A stretch of DNA of 64,000 bases from contig JBOEGO010000031.1 in NCBI GenBank assembly GCA_050633465.1, positions 1 to 64,000 on the forward strand, in the 5' to 3' direction. Source of the DNA: UBA3069 sp050633465 (GTDB lineage: Bacteria > Pseudomonadota > Alphaproteobacteria > Rhodobacterales > Rhodobacteraceae). The notes beneath the pieces were generated by a model. It searched no databases. It worked only from the letters and a program-made list of their open reading frames with translations, and was not told where the DNA came from. The position numbers and the translations under genes were made by a program. Shown here one piece after another: positions 1 to 8,234 of the stretch (the stretch's first letter is position 1; the number at the start of each line of letters is the position of its first letter).

Positions 1-1081
1 CTTCCCACGGGTTGCGCATGGTCTGTTTCAGGCCCAGCGACACGCGGCGTTTTGCGGGGTCGATTTCCAGCACCATGACCTCAACCTCTTGCGAGGTGGA
101 CACGATTTTACCGGGGTGCACGTTCTTTTTGGTCCAGGACATTTCGGACACGTGAACCAGACCTTCAACACCCGGTTCCAGCTCAACAAATGCGCCGTAA
201 TCGGTGATGTTGGTCACGCGACCCTGATGCACGGATTCCAGCGGGAATTTCGCAGCAACCAGATCCCATGGATCGTCTTGCAGCTGCTTCATACCCAAGG
301 AAATGCGGTGGGTTTCTTTGTTGATCTTGATCACCTGAACCTTGATCGTTTCACCGATCGTCAGGATTTCAGACGGGTGGCTGACGCGGCGCCATGCCAT
401 GTCGGTCACGTGCAGCAGGCCGTCAACGCCGCCCAGATCCACGAACGCACCGTATTCGGTGATGTTTTTCACAACGCCGTCAACCACGTCGCCTTCGGTC
501 AGGTTGCCGATCACTTCGGCACGCTGTTCGGCACGGGATTCTTCAAGGATGGCACGACGCGACACAACGATGTTGCCACGACGACGGTCCATTTTCAGGA
601 TTTGGAACGGCTGCTTCAGACCCATCAGCGGGCCGGCGTCACGCACGGGGCGCACGTCAACCTGCGAACCGGGCAGGAACGCAACAGCGCCGCCCAGATC
701 GACAGTAAAGCCACCTTTGACGCGGCCAAAGATGGCGCCTTCGACGCGCTCTTCGTCTGCGTATGCTTTTTCCAGGCGATCCCATGCTTCTTCGCGGCGG
801 GCCATTTCGCGGGAAATAACCGCTTCGCCACGCGAATTTTCAGCCGAGCGCAAGAAGACTTCGACTTCGTCGCCAACGGCGATGGTCGGGGCTTCACCTG
901 GGTTTGCGAATTCTTTCAGCTCGACGCGGCCTTCCATTTTGTAGCCGACGTCGATGATGGCTTGGCCCGCTTCGATCGCGATGACCTTACCTTTGACAAC
1001 CGAACCCTCTTCGGGTGTGTCCATCTCAAAGCTCTCGTTCAAGAGTGCTTCGAATTCTTCCATTGATGTGTTCTGAGCCAT
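1..1081 (-). CDS. rpsA: 30S ribosomal protein S1 (partial, runs off the left edge)
   Basis: Ribosomal protein S1 binds mRNA and helps dock it on the 30S subunit. The gene starts at an ATG ending at 1081 (MAQNTSMEEFEALL) and leaves the window at position 1, so about 360 of the roughly 560 residues usual for the family are visible. Successive S1/OB-fold repeats can be read; two consecutive repeats carry the patterns YGAFVDLGGVDGLLHVTD and YGAFVELEPGVEGLVHVSE. The Shine-Dalgarno match before the ATG is weak, as is common for rpsA. In many Rhodobacteraceae rpsA directly follows cmk; here a nitroreductase/HxlR pair lies between them. Confidence 0.97.
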   Translation of the reverse strand, partial: MAQNTSMEEFEALLNESFEMDTPEEGSVVKGKVIAIEAGQAIIDVGYKMEGRVELKEFANPGEAPTIAVGDEVEVFLRSAENSRGEAVISREMARREEAWDRLEKAYADEERVEGAIFGRVKGGFTVDLGGAVAFLPGSQVDVRPVRDAGPLMGLKQPFQILKMDRRRGNIVVSRRAILEESRAEQRAEVIGNLTEGDVVDGVVKNITEYGAFVDLGGVDGLLHVTDMAWRRVSHPSEILTIGETIKVQVIKINKETHRISLGMKQLQDDPWDLVAAKFPLESVHQGRVTNITDYGAFVELEPGVEGLVHVSEMSWTKKNVHPGKIVSTSQEVEVMVLEIDPAKRRVSLGLKQTMRNPWE

Positions 1082-1381
1082 GTGGTCTCTGATATCCTAT
1101 TCTTTACGTCTGTTTCGGGCCGTGCGGTTGTCTCCGCCGGTCTTGAGGTTTCAATTGGTCGATCAGGCCAACGCAAAACTAAAGAGGGCCGGTATGCCCG
1201 ACCCTGCTCGAATTCCTTGTATCGCGGTGTTTTCACCTTATCGACAGCGCAGCCATTACGCGCATCGCCCCTGAAATGCAAGGGCCAGGGGCCGCAATCC
1301 CCCTATAAAACAGGCATTCCGGCACGAAAAAGGGGGGCGACCAACGCGCCCCCCATGTAATTTCACAATCCGTCAACAGAA
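1082..1381. other. Intergenic region upstream of rpsA
   Basis: About 300 bases lie between the rpsA start and the end of the nitroreductase gene. The right end holds a clear terminator hairpin for the nitroreductase (1327-1354). The rest should contain the rpsA promoter and leader read on the minus strand, but I could not pick out a convincing -35/-10 pair or an S1-autoregulation structure. I see no credible gene here. Confidence 0.4.
1327..1354 (-). terminator. Rho-independent terminator of the nitroreductase gene
   Basis: The arms GGGGGGCG (1332-1339) and CGCCCCCC (1347-1354) form a perfect 8-bp stem with a 7-nt loop. Read on the minus strand the stem is followed by five T (complement of 1327-1331). 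It lies 27 bases past the nitroreductase stop codon. Confidence 0.8.
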
Positions 1382-2023
1382 TCAGTCGATCCGCGCAAAC
1401 AGCGCATCACCGCCCTTGCGCACCTTTTTCAACGGCAACAGCCAGTCGCCCGATGCATCGCGATACCCCAGCGGCAGCAGAATGACAGATCGCAGCCCCT
1501 TGTCGGACAGGCCCAGAATTTCGTCCACCTTGGCCGGATCGAATCCTTCCATCGGGGTGCTGTCAACGCCCTCTTCGGCGGCGGCCAGCAACGCGAAACC
1601 CAACGCGATATAGGCCTGACGCGCGGCATGTTCGTAATTCACATCAGCGGGGCGTGGCAGATAGGTGTTTTTCAGGTTCTCGTAATACTGCGTCAGCAAC
1701 GGGTTTTTGCCGCCGCGCTCTGCCTCCATCTGGCTCACAACCGCATCAATGCGCGGCGCGGTGTAATTGTCCCATGCGGCGAACACCAGCAGGTGCGACC
1801 CGTCGGTGAGCTGTGCCTGATCCCACGCCACCTTGCGGATTTCACCGCGAATTTCGGGGTTGGTGATGACGAAGACCTCGAACGGTTGCGTGCCCGACGA
1901 TGTGGGCGCCAGTTTGATCGCCTCAAGTATCTTTTCAACCTTGGCCTCGTCCACCGCTTTGGCAGGGTCCATTTTCTTGGTGGCATAGCGCCAGTTCATC
2001 AGGTCGTTCAGGTTCGCGGTCAT
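1382..2023 (-). CDS. NAD(P)H nitroreductase family protein (NfsB-like)
   Basis: A 213-residue flavin-dependent oxidoreductase of the nitroreductase fold, expected to be an FMN homodimer reducing nitro, quinone or related substrates with NAD(P)H. The N-terminus LNDLMNWRYATKKMDP carries the R-x-x-x-K pattern that holds the FMN phosphate, followed by LAPTSSGTQPFEVFVI, the conserved flavin-contact loop. The C-terminal GYRD segment is also typical. The length is normal for NfsB-like proteins. It is divergent from an HxlR regulator 111 bases away, a pairing often seen for redox-stress or quinone-responsive reductases; control by that regulator is inferred. The natural substrate cannot be read from the sequence. 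Confidence 0.88.
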   Translation of the reverse strand: MTANLNDLMNWRYATKKMDPAKAVDEAKVEKILEAIKLAPTSSGTQPFEVFVITNPEIRGEIRKVAWDQAQLTDGSHLLVFAAWDNYTAPRIDAVVSQMEAERGGKNPLLTQYYENLKNTYLPRPADVNYEHAARQAYIALGFALLAAAEEGVDSTPMEGFDPAKVDEILGLSDKGLRSVILLPLGYRDASGDWLLPLKKVRKGGDALFARID

Positions 2024-2134
2024 GGCATTGCCCTTTCAAGGCTGGTATAGATTTGTAACCGACGATATAGTTAGCACCAGCATCCCCCGCAAGAAGGCAC
2101 ATTTTCGCGCCTTGGTCACACAAAGGGAACCACC

Positions 2135-2536
2135 ATGCCACAGCCCACCGCCAAAACCGCCAACCCCACCGGATGCCCCGATTGCAAACGTATAAACGAG
2201 GTCCTGTCGCGTGTCGGCGACCGGTGGAGCGTGCTGATCGTGATTTCACTGGCAGAATATGGCGTGCTGCGCTTCAACGAATTGAAACGCAATCTGGGCA
2301 TTTCCCAACGGATGCTGAGCCTGACATTGCGTGAAATGGAACGTGACGGGCTGGTCAGCCGCACCTATTACCCGACCATCCCGCCCAAGGTCGAATATGC
2401 GCTGACCCCGCTGGGCGAATCATTCCGTGAACCCGTCAGGGCGCTGGGGCTATGGGCGATTGGCAACCTGCCCAATATCGACGCCGCCCGCGCCGATTAT
2501 GACGCCAAAGCCGACGTTCCGGCAAACCAGCCCTAA
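2135..2536 (+). CDS. HxlR-family winged-helix transcriptional regulator
   Basis: A 133-residue MarR/HxlR-type winged-helix regulator. The core reads VGDRWSVLIVISLAEYGVLRF, then the recognition helix around NLGISQRMLSLTLREMERDG and a wing at TYYPTIPPKVEYALTPLG, all diagnostic of HxlR. Cys14 and Cys17 (GCPDCKR) just before the domain match the cysteine position of redox- or aldehyde-sensing HxlR members. It starts with ATG after AAAGGGAACC. The divergent nitroreductase is the likely target. The shared 111-base intergenic region contains short inverted arms TAAC/GTTA at 2056-2059 and 2070-2073, a weak operator candidate. The 3' end overlaps the end of cmk, which converges on it. Confidence 0.9.
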   Translation: MPQPTAKTANPTGCPDCKRINEVLSRVGDRWSVLIVISLAEYGVLRFNELKRNLGISQRMLSLTLREMERDGLVSRTYYPTIPPKVEYALTPLGESFREPVRALGLWAIGNLPNIDAARADYDAKADVPANQP

Positions 2537-3141
2537 CGCCGCGCCTCGACTGCCGTGATCGCGGCGGCAATTGCATCCGCAATGCTCAGGTCACTGGTAT
2601 CGACGATCACCGCATCATCCGCCGGTTTTAGCGGCGCATCGGCGCGGCCCATATCGCGTGCATCGCGCTCCTTCACATCGGCCAGCACCTCTTCGCGGGT
2701 CGATGTGCCACCCTTGGCGGACAGTTCCAGAAACCGGCGCTCGGCGCGGACCTCGGCACTGGCAGTGACGAACAGCTTGGCCTCGGCCTCGGGGCAGATC
2801 ACGGTGCCGATGTCGCGCCCGTCCAGCACCGCCCCGCCCGCACGGCGCGCAAAGGCCCGCTGGAAATCCAGCAAGGCGGCGCGCACTTCGGGGATCACGG
2901 CCACCTTGGATGCAGCCTGCGCCACCGCTGCGCTGCGCAGGGGGGCGTCGTTTTCCATGTCCTCGGCGGTCAGGGTTTGGGCTGCCGCAACCGGTTCAAC
3001 CCCATCCAGCATCTGCGCCCCCACCGCACGATACAACAACCCCGTGTCCAGATGCGCAAACCCGAAATGCGCCGCCACGGCCTTGGAAATCGTGCCCTTG
3101 CCCGCCGCCGCGGGCCCGTCAATCGCAATGGTAAAGCTCAT
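2533..3141 (-). CDS. cmk: Cytidylate kinase
   Basis: Phosphorylates CMP and dCMP with ATP in pyrimidine nucleotide supply. The P-loop GPAAAGKGT is at residues 9-17, and the NMP-binding and lid segments include LDGRDIGTVICPEAEAKLFV and R-x(2)-R-R patterns typical of bacterial Cmk. I place the start at the ATG ending at 3141, which overlaps the aroA stop as TGATG; an in-frame TTG one codon upstream is not needed. The protein is then 202 residues, normal for the family. It is translationally coupled to aroA. The 3' end overlaps the convergent HxlR gene by 4 bases. Confidence 0.95.
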   Translation of the reverse strand: MSFTIAIDGPAAAGKGTISKAVAAHFGFAHLDTGLLYRAVGAQMLDGVEPVAAAQTLTAEDMENDAPLRSAAVAQAASKVAVIPEVRAALLDFQRAFARRAGGAVLDGRDIGTVICPEAEAKLFVTASAEVRAERRFLELSAKGGTSTREEVLADVKERDARDMGRADAPLKPADDAVIVDTSDLSIADAIAAAITAVEARR

Positions 3142-4487
3142 CAATCCCTCCGAATGTCCGCGCCCAGATCGCCCATCAGCCCCTCGAATATAGGAAAGGA
3201 CGTGGCAATCGGGCCACCATCATCCACGCTCACAGGGTTCTGCGTGGCCATGCCCATCACCATGAATGACATGGCGATCCGGTGATCCAGATGGCTGACC
3301 GCCACCTGACCGCCCGCCACATTACCATGGCCCAACCCCTTAACGATCCACCAATCCGGCCCGTCCTCGACACTTACACCACCGGCGCGCAGGCCAGTCG
3401 CCATTGCGTCAATCCGGTCGCTCTCCTTGACCCGCAATTCCTTGACCCCGCGCATCACCGTATCGCCCTTGGCAAAGGCCGCAACCACCGACAGCACCGG
3501 ATATTCATCAATCATGGATGCGGCACGGGCGGGCGGCACCTCGACCCCGTGCAGGTCAGGTGAAAACCGCGCCCGCAGGTCGGCCACAGGCTCGCCACCC
3601 TCTTCACGCGGGTTTTCATAAGTCAGGTCCGCACCCATCTCGCGCAGCGTGGTGAACAGCCCCGCACGGGTGTCATTCAACCCGATATTGGGCACCAAGA
3701 CATCCGACCCGGGCACAATGATCGCCGCACAAACCGGAAACGCGGCTGAACTGGGATCACGCGGCACCACAATCGTCTGCGCCTGCAATTCGGGCTGTCC
3801 GGTCAGGGTGATCACGCGGCCCTCTTCGGTCACCTCGGTGGTAATTTCCGCACCAAACCCCGCCAGCATACGTTCGGTATGATCGCGGGTCGCCTCTTGT
3901 TCGATCACCACGGTCTGCCCCGGCGCGTTCAACCCCGCCAGCAAAACGGCCGATTTCACCTGGGCCGAGGGCACAGGCACCACATAGCGCACGGGCACCG
4001 GATCAACCGCACCCACAATCGTCATTGGCAACCGCCCGCCAGAGCGCCCCACCGACACCGTGCCAAACAACGCAAGCGGATCAGTCACCCGCGCCATCGG
4101 CCGTTTGTTCAAACTGGCATCACCGGTGAATGTCGCCACAATGGGGCAGGTCGCCATCGCCCCCATGATCAGCCGCACACCGGTGCCGGAATTGCCGCAA
4201 TCAATCACATGGTCAGGTTCGGCAAAACCACCCACCCCCACGCCGCGCACCCGCCATGTGCCATCCGCGTCACGCGTCACATCCGCCCCGAATGAGCGCA
4301 TCGCCTTGGCGGTGTCCAGAACGTCCTCACCTTCCAACAATCCCGTCACCACGGTTTCACCCACACACATCGCACCCAAAATCAGCGAACGGTGCGAAAT
4401 GGATTTGTCGCCAGGCACATGCGCCTCGCCCTTTAACGGGCCGCAGGCGTGCGAAGACATAGGAATGGGCGTGCCGTGACCAGACAT
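3141..4487 (-). CDS. aroA: 3-phosphoshikimate 1-carboxyvinyltransferase (EPSP synthase), class II-like
   Basis: Joins phosphoenolpyruvate to shikimate-3-phosphate in the chorismate pathway. The 448-residue protein has PGDKSISHRS near residue 25, SAQVKSAVLLAGLN, RDHTERML, GLNDTRAG, ELRVKESDR and HLDHRIAMSF, the set expected for class II (CP4-type) enzymes. At the position where CP4 EPSPS has the Ala linked to glyphosate insensitivity, this protein has Gly101 (GNSGTG), as class I enzymes do. It starts at an ATG and leads the aroA-cmk pair. A copy of a dispersed repeat (4554-4576) sits just upstream. Confidence 0.96.
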   Translation of the reverse strand: MSGHGTPIPMSSHACGPLKGEAHVPGDKSISHRSLILGAMCVGETVVTGLLEGEDVLDTAKAMRSFGADVTRDADGTWRVRGVGVGGFAEPDHVIDCGNSGTGVRLIMGAMATCPIVATFTGDASLNKRPMARVTDPLALFGTVSVGRSGGRLPMTIVGAVDPVPVRYVVPVPSAQVKSAVLLAGLNAPGQTVVIEQEATRDHTERMLAGFGAEITTEVTEEGRVITLTGQPELQAQTIVVPRDPSSAAFPVCAAIIVPGSDVLVPNIGLNDTRAGLFTTLREMGADLTYENPREEGGEPVADLRARFSPDLHGVEVPPARAASMIDEYPVLSVVAAFAKGDTVMRGVKELRVKESDRIDAMATGLRAGGVSVEDGPDWWIVKGLGHGNVAGGQVAVSHLDHRIAMSFMVMGMATQNPVSVDDGGPIATSFPIFEGLMGDLGADIRRD

Positions 4488-4553
4488 GGGAAAGCTCCTG
4501 TTAGCGCAATTTCCATCGCTGATACCGCAGGGCGCAGGCGCGGTCCATCACCC

Positions 4554-4576
4554 ACTTTTTCTTGGCAAAAATACTC
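4554..4576 (+). repeat. Dispersed repeat module A, copy 1
   Basis: The sequence CTTTTTCTTGG, a 4-nt variable stretch, then AAATACTC matches copies at 33152-33176 and 42728-42752, and an inverted copy at 33111-33134. It lies between aroA and trmB, outside any gene. This copy lacks the final CCGG of the others and continues as CTCGCCGAAGGC. Confidence 0.65.
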
Positions 4577-4595
4577 TCGCCGAAGGCTCCGACGC

Positions 4596-5309
4596 TTAAA
4601 CCCGCCGAAAAGTCATGTAATGGGGCACACGCCCCTCGCGTAGGGCCTTTTGCTCATATCGGGTCGAAATCCAGTCGCCCCATGGGGCGCGCCAATCCTC
4701 TGGCCCCTCGGCCAACCACTCAAATCCCGCAGGCGGAACCTCTGCCATGGTCTGACGCACATAATCGGGAATATCCGTGGCAACGCGAAACTCCGCGCCC
4801 TCGGCCATGCAACCATGCAAGGGGGCCAAATGCTCGGCCGTCACGAAACGGCGGCGATGATGGCGCGCCTTGGGCCATGGATCAGGATAATTCAAAAACG
4901 CCTTGGCCACCGATCCGGCGGGCAATACATCAAACAAATGCCGCGCATCACCGGGATGAATGCGCACATTGTCCACCCCCGCCTTGCGCAACTTGCCCAG
5001 GGTCATGGCAACACCGTTCAGATATGGCTCGCAGCCGATGATGCCCACGTCGGGATATGTCGCGGCCATATGCGCCAGATGTTCACCACCACCAAACCCG
5101 ATTTCCAACCATAGGGGCCGCCCTTGCAGGAAATCCGACAGGTCCAGTTCGATCCGGTCCGGGTTTTCTTCCCATCCCACAGCACCGGGGGACAGGCGTG
5201 GCAGGTCCTCGTCCAGCATCTGCTCTTGCAGGGGACGCATCGCCTTGCCCTTGAAACGGCCATAAAAATTGCGCCACGGGGCGCCGGTGGGGTGCTTGGT
5301 ATCAGTCAT
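4596..5309 (-). CDS. trmB: tRNA (guanine-N7-)-methyltransferase
   Basis: Uses S-adenosylmethionine to make m7G46 in tRNA. The 237-residue protein shows the SAM site LWLEIGFGGGEHL and GIIGCEPYLNGVA, then the TrmB signature YPDPWPKARHHRRRF and the C-terminal T-x-Y-E motif as STRYEQKA. I choose the ATG ending at 5309 because GGAGG precedes it at proper spacing; an in-frame reading further upstream has no such support and lacks family similarity. It follows metK by 118 bases, so a SAM-using enzyme sits next to SAM synthesis. Confidence 0.95.
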   Translation of the reverse strand: MTDTKHPTGAPWRNFYGRFKGKAMRPLQEQMLDEDLPRLSPGAVGWEENPDRIELDLSDFLQGRPLWLEIGFGGGEHLAHMAATYPDVGIIGCEPYLNGVAMTLGKLRKAGVDNVRIHPGDARHLFDVLPAGSVAKAFLNYPDPWPKARHHRRRFVTAEHLAPLHGCMAEGAEFRVATDIPDYVRQTMAEVPPAGFEWLAEGPEDWRAPWGDWISTRYEQKALREGRVPHYMTFRRV

Positions 5310-5389
5310 GCGCCGCCTCCTAACCGCGATTGCGAAACCACGCAACAGCGGGTTTGGGCGTCGCCCATCCACGCAGCCCGGAATACAGC

Positions 5390-5409
5390 GGCGCGCCGCA
5401 AGGCGCGCC
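5390..5409 (-). terminator. GC-rich hairpin after metK, possible terminator
   Basis: GGCGCGCC (5390-5397) and GGCGCGCC (5402-5409) form a perfect 8-bp self-complementary stem with a GCAA loop, 18 bases past the metK stop. There is no T-run on the minus-strand side, so it may be rho-assisted or an RNA-stability hairpin. Confidence 0.35.
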
Positions 5410-5427
5410 ACCGTTTGAAAACAGCAA

Positions 5428-6609
5428 TCACACCGCTTTTTTCAACGCCTCGACCAGATCGGTCTTTTCCCAGCTGAATCCGCCATCTGCCTCGGGGGCA
5501 CGGCCAAAATGGCCATAGGCCGCCGTGCGCTCGTAGATCGGTTTGTTCAGTTCCAGATGTTCGCGAATGCCGCGCGGGGTCAGGTCCATACACTGCGCCA
5601 CGGCGCGTTCGATCGCTTCGGGCGGCACTTCGCCCGTGCCATAGGTTTCGGCATAGATCGACAGGGGTTTGGACACCCCGATGGCATAGCTGACCTGGAT
5701 CAAACAGCGTTTCGCCATCCCCGCCGCCACCACATTTTTCGCCAGATAGCGCGCGGCATAGGCGGCAGAGCGATCCACCTTGGTCGGGTCCTTGCCGGAA
5801 AACGCACCGCCGCCATGGGGCGCGGCACCGCCATAGGTATCGACGATGATCTTGCGACCTGTCAGGCCCGCATCTCCATCCGGGCCACCAATCACGAACT
5901 TGCCCGTGGGGTTCACCCACCATTCGGTTTCGGGGGTGATCCAACCCTCGGGCAGAACCTCCAGCACATAGGGTTCGATCAAGGCACGAATGTCGTCGCT
6001 GGTCTGGTTTTCATCCGAATGCTGGGTCGACAACACGATGGATGACACACCCACGGGCTTGCCGCCCTCGTATCGCACGGACAGTTGCGATTTCGCATCG
6101 GGGCGCAGGGTGGGTTCGGCACCCGATTTGCGGGCCTCGGCCAGACGGCGCAGGATGGCATGGGAATACTGGATCGGTGCAGGCATCAAGGCGACGGTTT
6201 CATCGGTGGCATAGCCGAACATGATGCCCTGATCGCCTGCGCCCTCTTCCTTGTCCACGGCCGCATCGACACCCTGCGCGATATGGGCGGATTGTTCGTG
6301 CAGCAGGTTGGTGATTTCCACCGTTTCATGGTGGAATTTGTCCTGCGCGTATCCGATATCCTTGATACAGGCGCGGGTGATCGCATCCACCTTTTCCATA
6401 TATTCGGACAGTTTGGATTGATCCGACAGCCCGACCTCGCCGCCGATCACCACGCGGTTGGTGGTGGCAAAGGTTTCGCAGGCAACGCGGGCTTCGGGCT
6501 CTTCGCGCAGCAATGCATCCAGAATGGCATCCGAAATGCGGTCGCACACCTTATCGGGATGCCCCTCTGATACGGATTCAGAGGCGAAGGTATAGTTGGG
6601 TCGTGACAT
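5428..6609 (-). CDS. metK: S-adenosylmethionine synthase
   Basis: Makes SAM from methionine and ATP. The 393-residue protein begins MSRPNYTFASESVSEGHPDK, the standard N-terminal motif with the ATP-binding His in GHPDK. GAGDQGIMFGYA and the P-loop-like GGGAFSGKDPTKVDRSAAY follow in the usual order. Length is normal. The 5' leader (6615-6658) matches the SAM/SAH riboswitch, whose 3' strand contains the GGAGC ribosome-binding site, so translation should fall when SAM is abundant. It lies between lnt upstream and trmB downstream on the same strand. Confidence 0.98.
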   Translation of the reverse strand: MSRPNYTFASESVSEGHPDKVCDRISDAILDALLREEPEARVACETFATTNRVVIGGEVGLSDQSKLSEYMEKVDAITRACIKDIGYAQDKFHHETVEITNLLHEQSAHIAQGVDAAVDKEEGAGDQGIMFGYATDETVALMPAPIQYSHAILRRLAEARKSGAEPTLRPDAKSQLSVRYEGGKPVGVSSIVLSTQHSDENQTSDDIRALIEPYVLEVLPEGWITPETEWWVNPTGKFVIGGPDGDAGLTGRKIIVDTYGGAAPHGGGAFSGKDPTKVDRSAAYAARYLAKNVVAAGMAKRCLIQVSYAIGVSKPLSIYAETYGTGEVPPEAIERAVAQCMDLTPRGIREHLELNKPIYERTAAYGHFGRAPEADGGFSWEKTDLVEALKKAV

Positions 6610-6614
6610 GAAAT

Positions 6615-6658
6615 TGCTCCATTGGATTTGCCCGACACGCCAGGAAGCCGTTGTGCCA
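6615..6658 (-). promoter_or_regulatory. SAM/SAH riboswitch in the metK leader
   Basis: Read on the minus strand, the leader holds GGCACAACGGCTTCCTGGCG (6658 down to 6639), then GTGTCGGG, a linker, and AATGGAGCAA ending about 6 bases before the ATG. This is the layout of the SAM/SAH riboswitch: a short P1 stem closed by GCAC/GTGT, an internal GGCTTCC loop, and a 3' GGAGC strand that pairs back to form an H-type pseudoknot. Pairing of GGAGC with GGCTTCC would hide the Shine-Dalgarno sequence of metK. The match to the known Rhodobacterales consensus is by memory; a covariance-model search was not run. Confidence 0.88.
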
Positions 6659-6695
6659 AGATTTCAGTGACAGTTAAGCCCCGCCCGTCATAGGG

Positions 6696-8234
6696 TCAAC
6701 GCCCGATTGTCCAACGGCGTGCGACAACTGCGGCCATCAAGACGGTAAACAAGATAAGAAACGGTAAATCCCCCGCCCGCGCATAGGGCGTGGCGGGCAA
6801 TGCGGGTGGCAATGGCGCATCCAGCCATCCGGTTTCGCCCAATGCCAGTTCGGCCTGCAGGTCGCCTTTGGGGCCGATCATCGCAGACACGCCGGTATTG
6901 GCGACCCGCACCATGGGCAGCCCCTGTTCCACCGCACGCAACCGTGCCTGCGCCAGATGTTGATAGGGACCAGCGGCCTGCCCGAACCACGCATCATTGG
7001 TGATTTGCAACAACAGGCGCGGCCGGGCCGGGGCGGCGGCGACATCGTTGGGGAAAATCGCCTCGTAACAGATCAGCGGCAGGGCCGGGCCGATGCCCGG
7101 CACGTCCATCAGCCGCGCACCCGGTCCGGCGGAATATCCCTGCCCCTCGGTCGCGGCCAGGCCGTGAATGCCCCAATCCGCTAGCAGATCACCCAGCGGC
7201 ATATATTCGCCAAAGGGCACCAGATGGTGTTTGTCATATAGGGCGGCAACATCGCCCTGCTGGTCCAGTAAAACAGCCGAATTATACAGGCGCGGGCCGT
7301 CAAACCGCTGCACCCCCAGCACCACGGGCGCATCACCCGCCGCCGCGGCAATATCGCGCAAAATCTCGTCCGCGTTTTCCAACAGAACCGGCAGCGCGGT
7401 TTCGGGCCAGACGATCAGCGCAGGGGCCTGCCCCGTTGCGGGGGCGGCGGTTGCATCCATCATGCGGCGGAAAAACATCGGCACATATTCGGGCTGCCAT
7501 TTCAGATGCTGCGGCGCGTTGGGCTGCACCATGCGAATGACAGGCGCATCCGGCGCGGGCAGCACGGGTTTGCCCATCTGCCCCCCGATGAAAAACAGCG
7601 CGACAAAGGCAGGCAGCAAAATACCCGACACCCAAGGTCGCGGCCCCGCAAGACGCCACAGCGTGACCGCCATCAAAAGCATCATCATGGTCAACCCATG
7701 CGGCCCGACCAGCGCAGCAAATTGCAAAAACGGCGAAGGGATCAGCCCATGCCCGATCAACCCCCAGGGGAAACCGGTAAAGATATAACTGCGCAACAGT
7801 TCGGCCAGCGCCAGCCCGATGATAAACGCCAAGGGCCGCCCGCCCGCATAGCGCGCCAGCGCCAGCCCGCCCCCCCAGAACAGCGCCAGTCCGGCGGACA
7901 GAAACACAATGGCAAAGGGGGCCATCCAGCCATCCTGCGCCAGATCGACAAAAAAGGGTTCGACGATCCAGTTCAGCGCCAGCGCAAAATGCCCCGTGCC
8001 AGCCCCCCAGCCTACAAAGGCCGCAGCGCGGGGGCTGCGGGCCAGCCGGAACAGGGTGAATATCAGCGCATACCCCAGCACCGCAATGGGCCACAGGTTA
8101 AACGGCGCATGACCCAGCGCCGTGAGCAGCCCCGCAATAAACGCCCAAAGGAACATGTCCCTGCGGCGCGAAACACGCGGGGTCAGCCATGCCTCGACCC
8201 GATGGGTCGAAACCGGCGCGCCAGCCTTAGCCAT
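6696..8234 (-). CDS. lnt: Apolipoprotein N-acyltransferase
   Basis: Transfers a third acyl chain to the N-terminal cysteine of lipoproteins in the inner membrane. About eight hydrophobic segments fill the N-terminal half (starting MFLWAFIAGLLTALGHAPFN), followed by a periplasmic nitrilase domain with the catalytic Glu in WPETALPVLLE, Lys in KHHLVPFGEYMP and Cys in LICYEAIFPN. I take the ATG ending at 8234, which overlaps the corC stop by 8 bases, giving 512 residues; a GTG four codons upstream is the alternative. It is the last gene of a phoH-ybeY-corC-lnt run. Confidence 0.95.
   Translation of the reverse strand: MAKAGAPVSTHRVEAWLTPRVSRRRDMFLWAFIAGLLTALGHAPFNLWPIAVLGYALIFTLFRLARSPRAAAFVGWGAGTGHFALALNWIVEPFFVDLAQDGWMAPFAIVFLSAGLALFWGGGLALARYAGGRPLAFIIGLALAELLRSYIFTGFPWGLIGHGLIPSPFLQFAALVGPHGLTMMMLLMAVTLWRLAGPRPWVSGILLPAFVALFFIGGQMGKPVLPAPDAPVIRMVQPNAPQHLKWQPEYVPMFFRRMMDATAAPATGQAPALIVWPETALPVLLENADEILRDIAAAAGDAPVVLGVQRFDGPRLYNSAVLLDQQGDVAALYDKHHLVPFGEYMPLGDLLADWGIHGLAATEGQGYSAGPGARLMDVPGIGPALPLICYEAIFPNDVAAAPARPRLLLQITNDAWFGQAAGPYQHLAQARLRAVEQGLPMVRVANTGVSAMIGPKGDLQAELALGETGWLDAPLPPALPATPYARAGDLPFLILFTVLMAAVVARRWTIGR

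Noticed and set aside
89..1066. A 325-residue plus-strand open frame
   Set aside because: It is antisense to rpsA, whose S1 repeats are unmistakable; the plus-strand protein is His/Phe/Asp-rich with no family features.
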